Shown piece after piece: positions 48,951 to 57,651 of a DNA stretch of 64,000 bases. The position numbers and the translations under genes are program-made. The notes beneath the pieces were generated by a model. It worked only from the letters and a program-made list of their open reading frames with translations. It was not told the origin of the DNA and searched no databases. Within the stretch, counting starts at the first letter, position 1. The number at the start of each line of letters is the position of its first letter. The DNA is from CAVPOO01 sp963707015. Its GTDB lineage: Bacteria > Pseudomonadota > Gammaproteobacteria > Thiohalobacterales > Thiohalobacteraceae. The DNA is taken from assembly GCA_963707015.1 (NCBI GenBank), contig CAVPOO010000015.1, positions 62,001 through 126,000 of the forward strand, written 5' to 3'.

Positions 48951-49922
48951 TCAGCTGCCCCGCGCCGGAACATCTGCGAAACGCCCGGCCATCCTGTCAG
49001 TGGCCTCAACCAGTGCACGTGCGATCGACGGTTCGGTCGCCGCATGGCCCGCATCGGGGATCACCTTGAACTGCGCATCGGGCCAAGCCTGGTGCAATGA
49101 CCAGGCCTGCTCAAGAGGACAGACACTGTCGTAACGACCATGGATAATGACACCGGGTATCCCGGCAAGACGGTGGGCCTGATCCAGCAGTTGGTCCGGC
49201 TTCAAGAACGCCTGATTGATGAAGTAGTGGCACTCGATCCGGGCCAGGGCCAACGCCGCGAAGGGCTGGCTGAAATGCTCCACGAGCGATGGATTCAATA
49301 TCAGGCTGGCGGTACGCGCCTCCCAGATCGACCAGGCCTTGGCCGCTGCCATGCGTGAAACCTCATCGTTTCCCGTGAGCAGGCCATAATAGGCAGACAG
49401 CAGGTCATCGCGCTGGTCGAACGGAACAGGGCGCAGAAAGTCCTCCCAATAGTCGGGAAACAGGTGGGAGGCGCCCTCCTGGTAAAACCATCGAATATCG
49501 CGGTCACGGCACAGAAAGATTCCGCGCAACACCATGCCCAGCACCCGTTCGGGGTAGGTTTCGGCATAGACCAGCGCCAGTGTTGACCCCCATGAACCGC
49601 CAAACACCAGCCACCTGTCGATATCCAGACGGGTGCGTATATGCTCGATGTCGGATACCAGCGCGTGGGTATTGTTGCCCGTCAGCTCGGCGTGCGGCTG
49701 CGAGCGCCCACATCCGCGCTGATCGAACAGAATGATGCGGTAACGTTGTGGATCGAAGAATCGCCGATGGATGGCATCGATACCGGCACCCGGGCCGCCG
49801 TGCAGAAACACCACCGGGATTCCACCGGGATTGCCACATTCTTCGATGTGCAGCTGATGGGGCGGCGTCACCGCAAAGGTGTGGCGCAGGTAGGGTTCAA
49901 TTGCTGGGTACAAAATGTCCAT
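48951..49922 (-). CDS. pip: Proline iminopeptidase
   Basis: A 323-aa alpha/beta-hydrolase (S33) that releases N-terminal proline. Oxyanion/N-terminal region HGGPGAGIDAIHRRFFDP, nucleophile Ser in FGGSWGSTLALVYAETYP, Asp in IHGRYDSVCPLEQAW and His in IPDAGHAATEP. Complete length. Upstream, on the same strand, is dsrE2 with a terminator between. Confidence 0.93.
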   Translation of the reverse strand: MDILYPAIEPYLRHTFAVTPPHQLHIEECGNPGGIPVVFLHGGPGAGIDAIHRRFFDPQRYRIILFDQRGCGRSQPHAELTGNNTHALVSDIEHIRTRLDIDRWLVFGGSWGSTLALVYAETYPERVLGMVLRGIFLCRDRDIRWFYQEGASHLFPDYWEDFLRPVPFDQRDDLLSAYYGLLTGNDEVSRMAAAKAWSIWEARTASLILNPSLVEHFSQPFAALALARIECHYFINQAFLKPDQLLDQAHRLAGIPGVIIHGRYDSVCPLEQAWSLHQAWPDAQFKVIPDAGHAATEPSIARALVEATDRMAGRFADVPARGS

Positions 49923-49944
49923 TGCTGTACTCCGGGCCCACGTA

Positions 49945-49971
49945 ATAAAGGCGTGCAGCGCACGCCTTTAT
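49945..49971 (-). terminator. Intrinsic terminator of dsrE2
   Basis: ATAAAGGCGTGC pairs perfectly with GCACGCCTTTAT (12 bp, loop AGC); on the minus strand it is followed by TACG after a TTTAT arm. It lies 38 bp after the dsrE2 stop and before pip. Confidence 0.7.
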
Positions 49972-50008
49972 CCACCTACTTCACTACTGTCGCAGGACTC
50001 GTGGGGAT

Positions 50009-50620
50009 TCAGATAAACAGGCAGATGTCTGATTCCTTGGCCACGGGCAGGAAGTAGGTCGCACCGACATAGTCGGTGACTTCAGGGATGAATTCCTCAG
50101 GGCTGAAGCCGAACACATCGACGGTCATCTGACAGGCCACCATCTTTACCTCAGCCTCCAGACAAAGCTCGCGCAACTCCTCGATGCTGGCCACACCCTT
50201 ATTCTTGAAGGTCTTCTTCATCAAACCGGTGGCGACCTTCTCGAAGCCCGGCACACCCGCCATCAGCAGGTTCGGCATCGGCCAGGCGAAGTTCTGGAAC
50301 CATTTCGGGCCAAACGGCATTTTCATCGGCATGGCCGGATTGCCCAGCGGGCTAACCTCGCAGGGAATCTCCTTCTTGAGCAACAGCAGGCCGTAAAAGG
50401 TGAAAAAGATACTGGTATCCCATCCGAGCGCCGCGGATGTGGACGCCAGAATGAACGGCGGGTAAGCCCAGTCCAGGGTCCCTTTGGTTGCGATAATGGC
50501 CATCGAGGGCGTCCGTTGCGCATCGATCTGCTCGAGTTTCTTCGGTAACAGCTCGTCAAGCTTCGCGTCCAGCCATTGATCCAGCTGCCCGCTCTGCATG
50601 GTTTCGGGAGATGTCGACAT
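50009..50620 (-). CDS. dsrE2: DsrE2-like sulfur carrier protein
   Basis: A 203-aa DsrE/DsrF/DrsH superfamily protein. An N-terminal helical segment (QWLDAKLDELLPKKLEQIDA) precedes the DsrE fold (MAIIATKGTLDWAYPPFILASTSAALG, FFTFYGLLLLKK); the conserved cysteines include LCLEAEVKMVACQMTVDVFG near residue 160. DsrE2 proteins relay sulfane sulfur, usually from an rhd-tusA-dsrE2 cluster in sulfur oxidisers. A rhodanese gene lies upstream on the same strand but tusA is absent from between them. A strong sigma70-type promoter is visible ~200 bp upstream. Confidence 0.9.
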   Translation of the reverse strand: MSTSPETMQSGQLDQWLDAKLDELLPKKLEQIDAQRTPSMAIIATKGTLDWAYPPFILASTSAALGWDTSIFFTFYGLLLLKKEIPCEVSPLGNPAMPMKMPFGPKWFQNFAWPMPNLLMAGVPGFEKVATGLMKKTFKNKGVASIEELRELCLEAEVKMVACQMTVDVFGFSPEEFIPEVTDYVGATYFLPVAKESDICLFI

Positions 50621-50821
50621 CTGTCTTCCTCCTAATCAGGAATGTGCTTGTTCACCATTAAGATCGATGTTATTCCCAGTAACCTCGCTAGTGAACTACG
50701 GGAACGCCGCCCTCTAATCCTTGCGTAAACACCGCAACTGGCTGGTCTGCTTACGGCCCTGCGATCGGTAGCGCTCGAAGCGCGCTACCCTGAAAACACG
50801 TTAGCAGGAATCTAATATTCT
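50621..50821. other. Long predicted leader of dsrE2
   Basis: No gene. About 200 bases separate the promoter at 50822-50850 from the dsrE2 start. The leader contains the inverted pair GGTAGCGC / GCGCTACC around 50767-50789. No known riboswitch was recognised. Confidence 0.4.
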
Positions 50822-50850
50822 AATATATTCTTGCACATGTGCCCAGTCAA
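50822..50850 (-). promoter_or_regulatory. Sigma70-type promoter for dsrE2
   Basis: On the minus strand TTGACT (50845-50850), a 17-base spacer, then TATATT (50822-50827). Near-consensus -35 and -10 boxes with ideal spacing; transcription would begin near 50815 and run towards dsrE2. Confidence 0.72.
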
Positions 50851-50866
50851 CGCGAGGCGGGACGAG

Positions 50867-51295
50867 TCAGCACTGCTCCCAGGGTAGACCATGAAACCGC
50901 CAGCCACCTGCGGTACTGCGATGGTGGTTTTCGTCCAGTTCGCCCTCAAACCCCTCCGCAACATTGTATACATCTGTAAATCCTTCTTTTACAAGAAGTT
51001 TCCCTGCCTCCAGGGAGCGCTTTCCACTGCGGCAGATCAGAATAACCGGGGCGCAGTCGGTCTCTCCCTCGTGACAGATCCCGCCGAGCATCAGCTGGCG
51101 TACCTGGGTAACGAAATGCGGATTGATCTGCCAGTCGGGCTCGTCGATCCAGGCAACGTGGATGCTCCCGGCTGGATGCCCAACGAACAGGTACTCCATG
51201 TTCGAGCGCACATCAACCAGTACGGCGCGCGGATTTTCCTGCACCATCGCCCAGGCCTCAGGGGGCAATATCGTCTTGACTGCTTCTTCGGACAT
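50867..51295 (-). CDS. Rhodanese-like sulfurtransferase
   Basis: A 142-aa single rhodanese domain with active-site loop ILICRSGKRSLEAGKLL (persulfide Cys in CRSGKRS), preceded by AVLVDVRSNMEYLFVGHPAGSIHVAW and a C-terminal WRFHGLPWEQC. It probably transfers sulfane sulfur, plausibly to the DsrE2 protein encoded downstream. Divergent from ttcA, with 88 bp between the starts. Confidence 0.92.
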   Translation of the reverse strand: MSEEAVKTILPPEAWAMVQENPRAVLVDVRSNMEYLFVGHPAGSIHVAWIDEPDWQINPHFVTQVRQLMLGGICHEGETDCAPVILICRSGKRSLEAGKLLVKEGFTDVYNVAEGFEGELDENHHRSTAGGWRFHGLPWEQC

Positions 51296-51383
51296 AATCG
51301 TTGCGGGATCACCGGCGGAGAGTCCAGTGGCAAGTATAGTTCCCTGGCTTGCGGGTTGCAGTATCGAGCGCTAAGTTTCGCTC

Positions 51384-52178
51384 ATGACAACTAAACCACC
51401 CAAGTCCCTGCTGCGGCCTGTCGGCTGCGCCATCGCTGACTACCGAATGGTCGAGGACGGTGACAGGATTCTCCTCGGCCTGTCCGGCGGCAAGGATTCT
51501 CTCAGTCTGCTGCATGTCCTCCACCACCTGCAACAGTATGCGCCGGTCCGCTTTGAGCTCGCCGTTATTACCGTGGATCCACTGGTGGAGGGCTTCGACC
51601 CGTCCGGCGTAATAGAGTACGTCGCCAGGCTCAATATTCCCTGTTTTTATCAGCGCGATCCCATTATGGAGCGCGCCAAAACGCATATGGACAAGGATTC
51701 CTACTGCAGCTGGTGTGCCCGGATGAAGCGCGGCATCATGTATACAACCGCCCGCGCGCATGGCTATAACGTCCTGGCACTGGGTCAGCACCTGGATGAC
51801 CTGGCCGAAAGTTTTCTGATGTCAGCCTTCCACGGGGGGCGCCTGCAGACGATGAAAGCACATTACCTGATTGATGCGGGCGATATACGGGTCATTCGTC
51901 CGCTCGTGTACGTGCGGGAGCGCCAGACCCGGGCCTTCGCCCAGGAAGCGAAACTGCCTGTTGTGATGGATAGCTGTCCAGCCTGCTTCCGGATGCCGAC
52001 GCAACGGGCTCACATGAAACAGCTGCTTAAAGAGGAGGAATCTCGCAATTCAAGGCTTTTTGGCGCATTGCTGTCCACTATGCGCCCACTGATGCTGGGT
52101 AATCTGCCGTCTGACCGGCCGATCAAGGAATCGGAACAACAGGCCTTCCTGCTGCCAAAAAAGGGGAAAACCGCTTAG
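51384..52178 (+). CDS. ttcA: tRNA 2-thiocytidine(32) synthetase TtcA
   Basis: A 264-aa PP-loop ATPase with a [4Fe-4S] cluster that thiolates cytidine 32 of certain tRNAs. PP-loop LLGLSGGKDSLSLLHVL, cluster cysteines in SYCSWCARMKRGIMYTTA and SCPACFRMPTQRAHMKQLL, and LALGQHLDDLAESFLM. Needs persulfide sulfur, so the divergent rhodanese is a reasonable partner. Length fits bacterial TtcA, with a short C-terminus. Confidence 0.93.
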   Translation: MTTKPPKSLLRPVGCAIADYRMVEDGDRILLGLSGGKDSLSLLHVLHHLQQYAPVRFELAVITVDPLVEGFDPSGVIEYVARLNIPCFYQRDPIMERAKTHMDKDSYCSWCARMKRGIMYTTARAHGYNVLALGQHLDDLAESFLMSAFHGGRLQTMKAHYLIDAGDIRVIRPLVYVRERQTRAFAQEAKLPVVMDSCPACFRMPTQRAHMKQLLKEEESRNSRLFGALLSTMRPLMLGNLPSDRPIKESEQQAFLLPKKGKTA

Positions 52179-52239
52179 CACGCGTGTTGTGTTGGTTCGT
52201 CCTTCTGCGCATTCCTGTTTACCTGCAGGCACACAGGGC

Positions 52240-52566
52240 TCAGGGCGTCTGCGTTGCCTTTTTCAGCCGTTTGAGAAACACCCGCATCTCTTTCGCTGCC
52301 TGTATGTCACCGCGGGCCTCGGCGGTCGTTATGCCCTGCTCGTAAACCCGCCGAGCCTCATCCGGCCGTCCTGCCTCGCTCAGGGCCTTGCCGTAGATCT
52401 TCCATGCCGCGGAATAGTGAGGATCCTGCCGAACGGCTTCCGCCAGATGCGCTACTGCCGAGGCTGCATCGCCGGCCTTCAGATATTCGCCGCCGAGCGT
52501 ATAGCGCAACAGGGCAGTGTCCTGCCCCTGGGCAAGCATCTTCTCCAGATTATCGACTATGCTCAT
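52240..52566 (-). CDS. Small tetratricopeptide repeat protein
   Basis: 108 aa, almost wholly TPR-like helices: ALLRYTLGGEYLKAGDAASAVAHLAEAVRQDP and SAAWKIYGKALSEAGRPDEARRVYEQGI are two consecutive repeats. Probably a protein-interaction adaptor; the function cannot be inferred. Convergent with ttcA, divergent from the PEBP gene. Confidence 0.85.
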   Translation of the reverse strand: MSIVDNLEKMLAQGQDTALLRYTLGGEYLKAGDAASAVAHLAEAVRQDPHYSAAWKIYGKALSEAGRPDEARRVYEQGITTAEARGDIQAAKEMRVFLKRLKKATQTP

Positions 52567-52811
52567 AATAGTCAGCGTTGGTCAGAAAACGTGTACCGGG
52601 CCTCAGGGCTATTCTAAGCGTACAGACAGGCTTAAGCACGAACTGCGGGAATATTTCCTTCGTGACAAATAGAGAGCACTTTGTGTGCCCGCAGCTCGCG
52701 CGCCGAGCTCGCGTGTTCAGGGTTCTGGTGATACGCATCGTCGTAGTCGCGCTTTGCGTCTGCACCGCGGCGGCCGGTGCCGGCACTTTACATCGACAAG
52801 GAGACAGAGAC

Positions 52812-53276
52812 ATGGGCCTTACACTTACCTCCCGGGCCTTTGCAGACAAGGCTGAGATCCCGTCGCGGTACACCTGTGACGGAGAGGACCGTTCGCCCGA
52901 CCTGCAGTGGTCCGGGCTTCCGGAGGGAACCCGAAGCCTGGTACTGATCGTCGATGACCCCGATGCACCCGACCCTGCGGCCCCGAAGATGACCTGGGTC
53001 CACTGGGTGCTCTACAACCTCCCGACCGAGAGCAGCGGTCTGGAGGAAGCCGTGCATGCACTTCCCAGTGGCACGGGCGAGGGAATCAACGACTGGAATC
53101 GGACCGGCTATGGTGGCCCCTGCCCGCCGGTTGGTCGACATCGGTACTTCCACAAACTCTATGCGCTTGATACGCGGCTCCCCGATCTGGGCAAAGCCAC
53201 CAAGAAAGATGTCGAACAGGCCATGAAGGGGCACATTTTGGATCAGGCCGAACTCATCGGCACCTACCAACGTTGA
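52812..53276 (+). CDS. YbhB/YbcL family PEBP-like protein
   Basis: A 154-aa phosphatidylethanolamine-binding-protein fold: IPSRYTCDGEDRSPDLQW, LVLIVDDPDAPDPAAPKMTWVHWVLYNLP and YGGPCPPVGRHRYFHKLYALD carry the ligand-pocket residues. Bacterial members are of unknown function. ATG 52812 follows AAGGAGACAGAG; a much longer in-frame opening with a hydrophobic stretch exists upstream from 52578, so an exported form cannot be fully excluded. Confidence 0.9.
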   Translation: MGLTLTSRAFADKAEIPSRYTCDGEDRSPDLQWSGLPEGTRSLVLIVDDPDAPDPAAPKMTWVHWVLYNLPTESSGLEEAVHALPSGTGEGINDWNRTGYGGPCPPVGRHRYFHKLYALDTRLPDLGKATKKDVEQAMKGHILDQAELIGTYQR

Positions 53277-53571
53277 ATCCACGCACGGAGAGCGACAGTG
53301 ATCGGCGTACACATACCTCGTTGGGTCTACTCTGGCTTGTCAGCCTCGCCAGCGGCGATCTCGGAAAGCCTCTGCAACCCATGAGCACAGAGGCAATGGC
53401 GCAGACCGGTGCGAGTGTTCCACTCGGGGTAAGGCAGCAGCCTGATACAAACGAATGCGTCGATGCCCTGAAAGCCGCGCGGCATGCGCGTGGTAACGTT
53501 GAAATCGTGTTGCACGTCGCGGCAGCTCCGCGTCATCACAATAACGGCAGGACTACCCGGCAAGGGCACTT
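53277..53571. other. Gene-poor gap
   Basis: Short open frames exist on both strands here but none has a ribosome site, recognisable domain or plausible composition. Nothing else was seen. Confidence 0.4.
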
Positions 53572-54396
53572 GTGACCGCTAATAAACAGTCGTCACAGAG
53601 CCGCGGCTGCAGGCGAGCGCCGGTCCCTTGCACATTCGCAAGTCGCCCGATTACCGCGTTTCTGTTCGCACTGAGCCTGGTCTGCGCGCTGGTTCCGGTC
53701 GTCCCTGCCAGCGACCGCCAGACTGCGTTGCGCATAATTATTGTCTATGGCATTCCGGGCCATGCCGCAATCCACCTGCAACAGGGGCAGCGCCAGCTGT
53801 TCTGGGACCCTGGTGGCTTCTATGGCACGGAATATGATGACTGCGTTGCAGATGCCTCTCCAGGGGCCTGCCAGAGGTTCAAGGCCTTCCCCTGGGAACG
53901 ACTCAAGGCATCACGCCGGCACGATGTCTTCCTGGACGACACAGCCGATCTGCTGCAAGTCCTGAGCATCTACCATCTCGATGGCGATCCCTGGTCCGAG
54001 ATTTACACCGTTCCGCTCAGCGGGCCGCTGGCTGAACGGGCATGGCGACTCATCGCCGATGGCGCACAGCTGGGTGCCAGGGCAGGTTTCCAAACCGAGC
54101 GCCAGCCAATGTTTTGCGCCAAAGCTGTAGCGGATTACCTGGCGATGGTGGGCGGGCCATTTGACGGACTGCCACGGCCGTGGTTGCCGCGGGCCATTGC
54201 CAGCGCACTCAGCCAACGCGGGATCAGGCCTGCCGCCAGCTACTCGCTTTCATCACCTGTCATTCGACGATTCATTAACGCCACGCGGCTGGCGGCGAAT
54301 CTGCCGGTTATGTTTCCTCCCGTCCCGGGCGATGATCACACCTCTGCCCGCCCATCCTTACTGAACGAATTGCGGCCACACCTCGTCGCGCGCTGA
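53572..54396 (+). CDS. Unknown exported protein
   Basis: 274 aa from a GTG at 53572, not recognised. A signal-like stretch (ITAFLFALSLVCALVPVVPAS, residues ~27-47) follows a basic N-terminus. The mature part has the striking motif VYGIPGHAAIHLQQGQRQLFWDPGG near its start, two Cys in YDDCVADASPGACQRF, and a later FCAKAVADYLAMVGG. Gly-His near the N-terminus plus a distant Cys recalls papain-like or NlpC-type cysteine hydrolases, but order and spacing are not diagnostic. Stands alone between the PEBP gene and trkH. Confidence 0.65.
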   Translation: MTANKQSSQSRGCRRAPVPCTFASRPITAFLFALSLVCALVPVVPASDRQTALRIIIVYGIPGHAAIHLQQGQRQLFWDPGGFYGTEYDDCVADASPGACQRFKAFPWERLKASRRHDVFLDDTADLLQVLSIYHLDGDPWSEIYTVPLSGPLAERAWRLIADGAQLGARAGFQTERQPMFCAKAVADYLAMVGGPFDGLPRPWLPRAIASALSQRGIRPAASYSLSSPVIRRFINATRLAANLPVMFPPVPGDDHTSARPSLLNELRPHLVAR

Positions 54397-54634
54397 CAAG
54401 GAGCCCGCGTCCTCAGCAGCCGCACCCTCCGCTACGAGCCAGCCGCCGCACGTTCCGAATCTGGTTCTGGAGACGGCCAGAAAAACCGCGTTCCGGCAGC
54501 GCGCTCGTTTACCGAGCGCGATGTTCTTGCCAACCGCTAACGTCGTCCGGCCGCAATCCCTATCTATCGGAAAAACCAGCACCAAGCGGCAGGTGAAGGT
54601 TACCTGAGCTATCGGGAGAGGCCGGCCCCCGCCA
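54397..54634. other. Intergenic region between convergent genes
   Basis: No gene. It contains a perfect 8-bp hairpin CGCGCTCG-TTTAC-CGAGCGCG at 54500-54520 without a T-run, possibly a weak bidirectional terminator for the convergent neighbours. Confidence 0.4.
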
Positions 54635-56086
54635 TTAGCGGCGCCAGAAGGCCGGAGAGAGCAGAACAAGAATCGTAAAGATCTCCAGACGCCCGAGCAA
54701 CATGGCCAGACAGAGCACCCACTTGGCTATCTGGTTGAGCTCCCCGTAATGCAAACCCACATCACCAAGCCCGGGGCCGAGATTGTTGATGCACGCCGCC
54801 ACCGCGGAAAAAGCTGTCACCTGATCCAGGCCGGTGGCCATAAGCACGAGCAACATGACACTGAATGCCGCGACATAGGTGGCAAAGAAGCCCCACACCG
54901 CGTCCACAACCCGATCGGACAGCACCTTGCCACCGATCTTGACGGGGATCTGAGCATTCGGATGCACAAGCTTGGAGATTTCCCTCATTCCCTGTTTGGT
55001 AAGAAGAAGAAATCGTATCACCTTCATGCCACCGCCCGTCGATCCCGCACAGCCGCCGATAAAACTGCTGAACAACAGCAGGACCGGCAGAAATCCCGGC
55101 CACAGATGGTAACCGGTGGTTGTAAAACCTGTCGTCGTACCAATCGAAATCGCTTGAAACAGGCCATGATGCACGGCACTGCCAACATCGCTGAAGGTGT
55201 TCGACAGGTAGAGATAGGAAACCGTGATCGAAGCTGTGACGGTAAGAACGCCGACATACATATGCACCTCCGCATCCTGCGCATAAGGGCGGAGACTGAT
55301 TGTACGCCAGGCGAGAAAGTGCAGCGCAAAGTTCATCCCGGAAAGCAGCATGAATACCATGGCAATCGACTCGATCAGTGCGCTGTCGAAGAACCCGATG
55401 CTCAGATCATGCGTGGAAAAGCCGCCGATCGCGACTGTTGAAAAACTGTGCGCAATGGCATCAAACACATCCATACCGGCAAGCCAGTAACAAACCCCGC
55501 AGGCCAGGGTCAGCGTCATATAGATGAACCACAGCGCCTTCGCCGTTTCGGTAATGCGCGGCGTCAGCTTGGTATCTTTCATGGGACCAGGGGTCTCTGC
55601 CCGGTACAGCTGCATGCCACCGATTCCCAGCATCGGCAACACGGCGACTGCCAGCACAATGATGCCCATGCCTCCCAGCCACTGCAGTTCCTGACGATAA
55701 AACAGTATCGATTTAGGCAGCCGATCGATACCGGTGATAACGGTAGCACCCGTGGTGGTCAGACCGGAAAATGACTCAAATACAGAGTCAGTCAATGACA
55801 TATGCGGATCGTGGGCGAGCATGAAGGGCAGCGCGCCAACCAGTCCGAGCACTGCCCAGAACAGCACGACGACCAGAAATCCATCGCGCACACGAAGCTC
55901 GTGACGCAGGCGGCGAACGGGTAGCCAGAACAGAATCCCGGCGATCAAGGTCAGCAAAAAGCCGTCCATGAAAGGCGTTGCCGCCCCATCAGCATACAGC
56001 CAGGACACCATTGCAGGCGGCAGCATCGTGGTACTGAATACCATCAGCAGCAATCCCAGGATTCTCTGGATCGTTAGCAGTTGCAT
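54635..56086 (-). CDS. trkH: Trk potassium uptake protein TrkH
   Basis: A 483-aa K+-translocating membrane subunit. The four pore-loop signatures are visible: FSGLTTTGATVITGID, FSTVAIGGFSTHD, ISIGTTTGFTTTGY and CINNLGPGLGDVG, each with the selectivity Gly. ATG 56086 is chosen over an upstream in-frame codon because it begins at the first span (MQLLTIQRILGLLLMVFS). Works with TrkA encoded upstream. Confidence 0.95.
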   Translation of the reverse strand: MQLLTIQRILGLLLMVFSTTMLPPAMVSWLYADGAATPFMDGFLLTLIAGILFWLPVRRLRHELRVRDGFLVVVLFWAVLGLVGALPFMLAHDPHMSLTDSVFESFSGLTTTGATVITGIDRLPKSILFYRQELQWLGGMGIIVLAVAVLPMLGIGGMQLYRAETPGPMKDTKLTPRITETAKALWFIYMTLTLACGVCYWLAGMDVFDAIAHSFSTVAIGGFSTHDLSIGFFDSALIESIAMVFMLLSGMNFALHFLAWRTISLRPYAQDAEVHMYVGVLTVTASITVSYLYLSNTFSDVGSAVHHGLFQAISIGTTTGFTTTGYHLWPGFLPVLLLFSSFIGGCAGSTGGGMKVIRFLLLTKQGMREISKLVHPNAQIPVKIGGKVLSDRVVDAVWGFFATYVAAFSVMLLVLMATGLDQVTAFSAVAACINNLGPGLGDVGLHYGELNQIAKWVLCLAMLLGRLEIFTILVLLSPAFWRR

Positions 56087-56202
56087 TGGACAAGGGAAAC
56101 GATAAGAGGCACGCGGCAAGACGATTTTGACACCCGAACCATGCCCTTAACCGTAGAGAGCATCTTAGTTTCTAACGCGGCATTCTCATTGGTAGTCTGC
56201 AT

Positions 56203-57576
56203 TTACAGAAATGTCACACCAACCTGAAACAGACGTTCGACCTCTGCAACATCACGTTTGTCGATCAGGAAGATAATGACGTGGTCTCCACTCTGAATGA
56301 CCGTATCGTGGTGGGCGATAATGACGTCCTCGCCACGAACAATCGCCTCGATCGTCGCGCCCGGCGGCAACCTGATCTCAGCCAGCATGCGACCCACCAC
56401 CTTGGACGTTGACGGGTCTCCGTGAGCGATCGCCTCGATTGCCTCCGCCGCACCCCGGCGCAGCGAGTGGACTGCGACCACGTCACCGCGCCGCACGTGT
56501 GTCAGAAGACTCCCTATGGTTGCCTGCTGGGGTGACAAGGCGATGTCGATCGCGTCTCTCTGCACGAGATCGACATAGGAGGCGCGATTGATCAGCGAGA
56601 CGACCCTGCGCGCACCCAACCGCTTGGCCAGCATGGCAGAAAGTATGTTCGCCTCTTCATCATTCGTAAGCGCGCAGAAGACATCGGTATTCTCGATATT
56701 TTCTTCCAGCAGCAACTCCTCGTCGGCGGCATCCCCCAACAGCACGATGGTCTTGCTCAGCTGCTCTGACAACATGCGGGTGCGGTCCCTGTCGCGATCA
56801 ATGATCTTAACCTGATAGCGATGTTCCAGCGCCTGGGCTACGCGCATGCCGATGTTGCCGCCACCCGCCAGAATGATCCGCTTGACCGGCTTGTCGAGTT
56901 TCCGCAGCTCGCCCATCACGGCTCGGATATGCTCTCGGGCGGCGACGAAAAAGACTTCGTCATCAACCTCGATGATCGTGTCGCCTTCCGGGATGATTGG
57001 ACTTCCGCGCCGAAAGATCGCCGCCACCCGCGCCTCAGCCTTCGGCAATTGGGTGCGCAGATCACGCAGCTCATGTCCGACAAGCGGTCCGTCGTGAAAT
57101 GCCCTTACTGCAACCAGCTGAACGCGGCCGTCTGCGAAATCCAGAACCTGCAGTGCACCGGGATGCTCGATCAGGCGCTGGACGTAATCGGTGACGAGCT
57201 GTTCGGGACTGATCAATACATCGATCGGCAAGGCGTCGTGCGAAAAAAGCTTGCTATGACTTAGATACTCGGCAGCGCGGACACGCGCTATTTTGGTCGG
57301 CGTGTGAAACAGCGTATAAGCGACCTGGCAGGCAACCATATTTGTTTCATCGCTGTTCGTCACTGCGATGATCATGTCGGCATCCTCTGCGCCGGCCCGA
57401 CTCAGAACCTCAGGATACGATGCTTTACCGGCAACCGTGCGAATATCCAACTTGTCTTGCAGTTCCTGCAGCGTGCTGACATCAGCATCGACCACGGTTA
57501 TATCATTGAACTCGCTGGCCAGGTTATATGCCACCGAGGAACCGACCTGACCAGCACCCAGAATAATAATCTTCAT
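56203..57576 (-). CDS. trkA: Trk potassium uptake regulator TrkA
   Basis: A 457-aa cytosolic NAD(H)/nucleotide-binding regulator of TrkH with two RCK units. Rossmann signatures are IIILGAGQVGSSVAYNLA (N-terminal) and IILAGGGNIGMRVAQALE (residue ~235), each followed by a TrkA-C domain (ending HVIIFLIDKRDVAEVERLFQ). Upstream of trkH with a 116-bp gap and downstream of ntrX, the usual gammaproteobacterial order. Confidence 0.96.
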   Translation of the reverse strand: MKIIILGAGQVGSSVAYNLASEFNDITVVDADVSTLQELQDKLDIRTVAGKASYPEVLSRAGAEDADMIIAVTNSDETNMVACQVAYTLFHTPTKIARVRAAEYLSHSKLFSHDALPIDVLISPEQLVTDYVQRLIEHPGALQVLDFADGRVQLVAVRAFHDGPLVGHELRDLRTQLPKAEARVAAIFRRGSPIIPEGDTIIEVDDEVFFVAAREHIRAVMGELRKLDKPVKRIILAGGGNIGMRVAQALEHRYQVKIIDRDRDRTRMLSEQLSKTIVLLGDAADEELLLEENIENTDVFCALTNDEEANILSAMLAKRLGARRVVSLINRASYVDLVQRDAIDIALSPQQATIGSLLTHVRRGDVVAVHSLRRGAAEAIEAIAHGDPSTSKVVGRMLAEIRLPPGATIEAIVRGEDVIIAHHDTVIQSGDHVIIFLIDKRDVAEVERLFQVGVTFL

Positions 57577-57651
57577 AATGTGAGCTCAGAAATGCTCCCG
57601 CAGCTGCCGGCTCGTGTGGCAACCAGCGTACGTGATGCCACCGCGCGGGCC

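Noticed and set aside
53273..53575. 100-codon open frame after the PEBP gene
   Set aside because: No ribosome site, domain or convincing composition; a comparable frame exists on the other strand.
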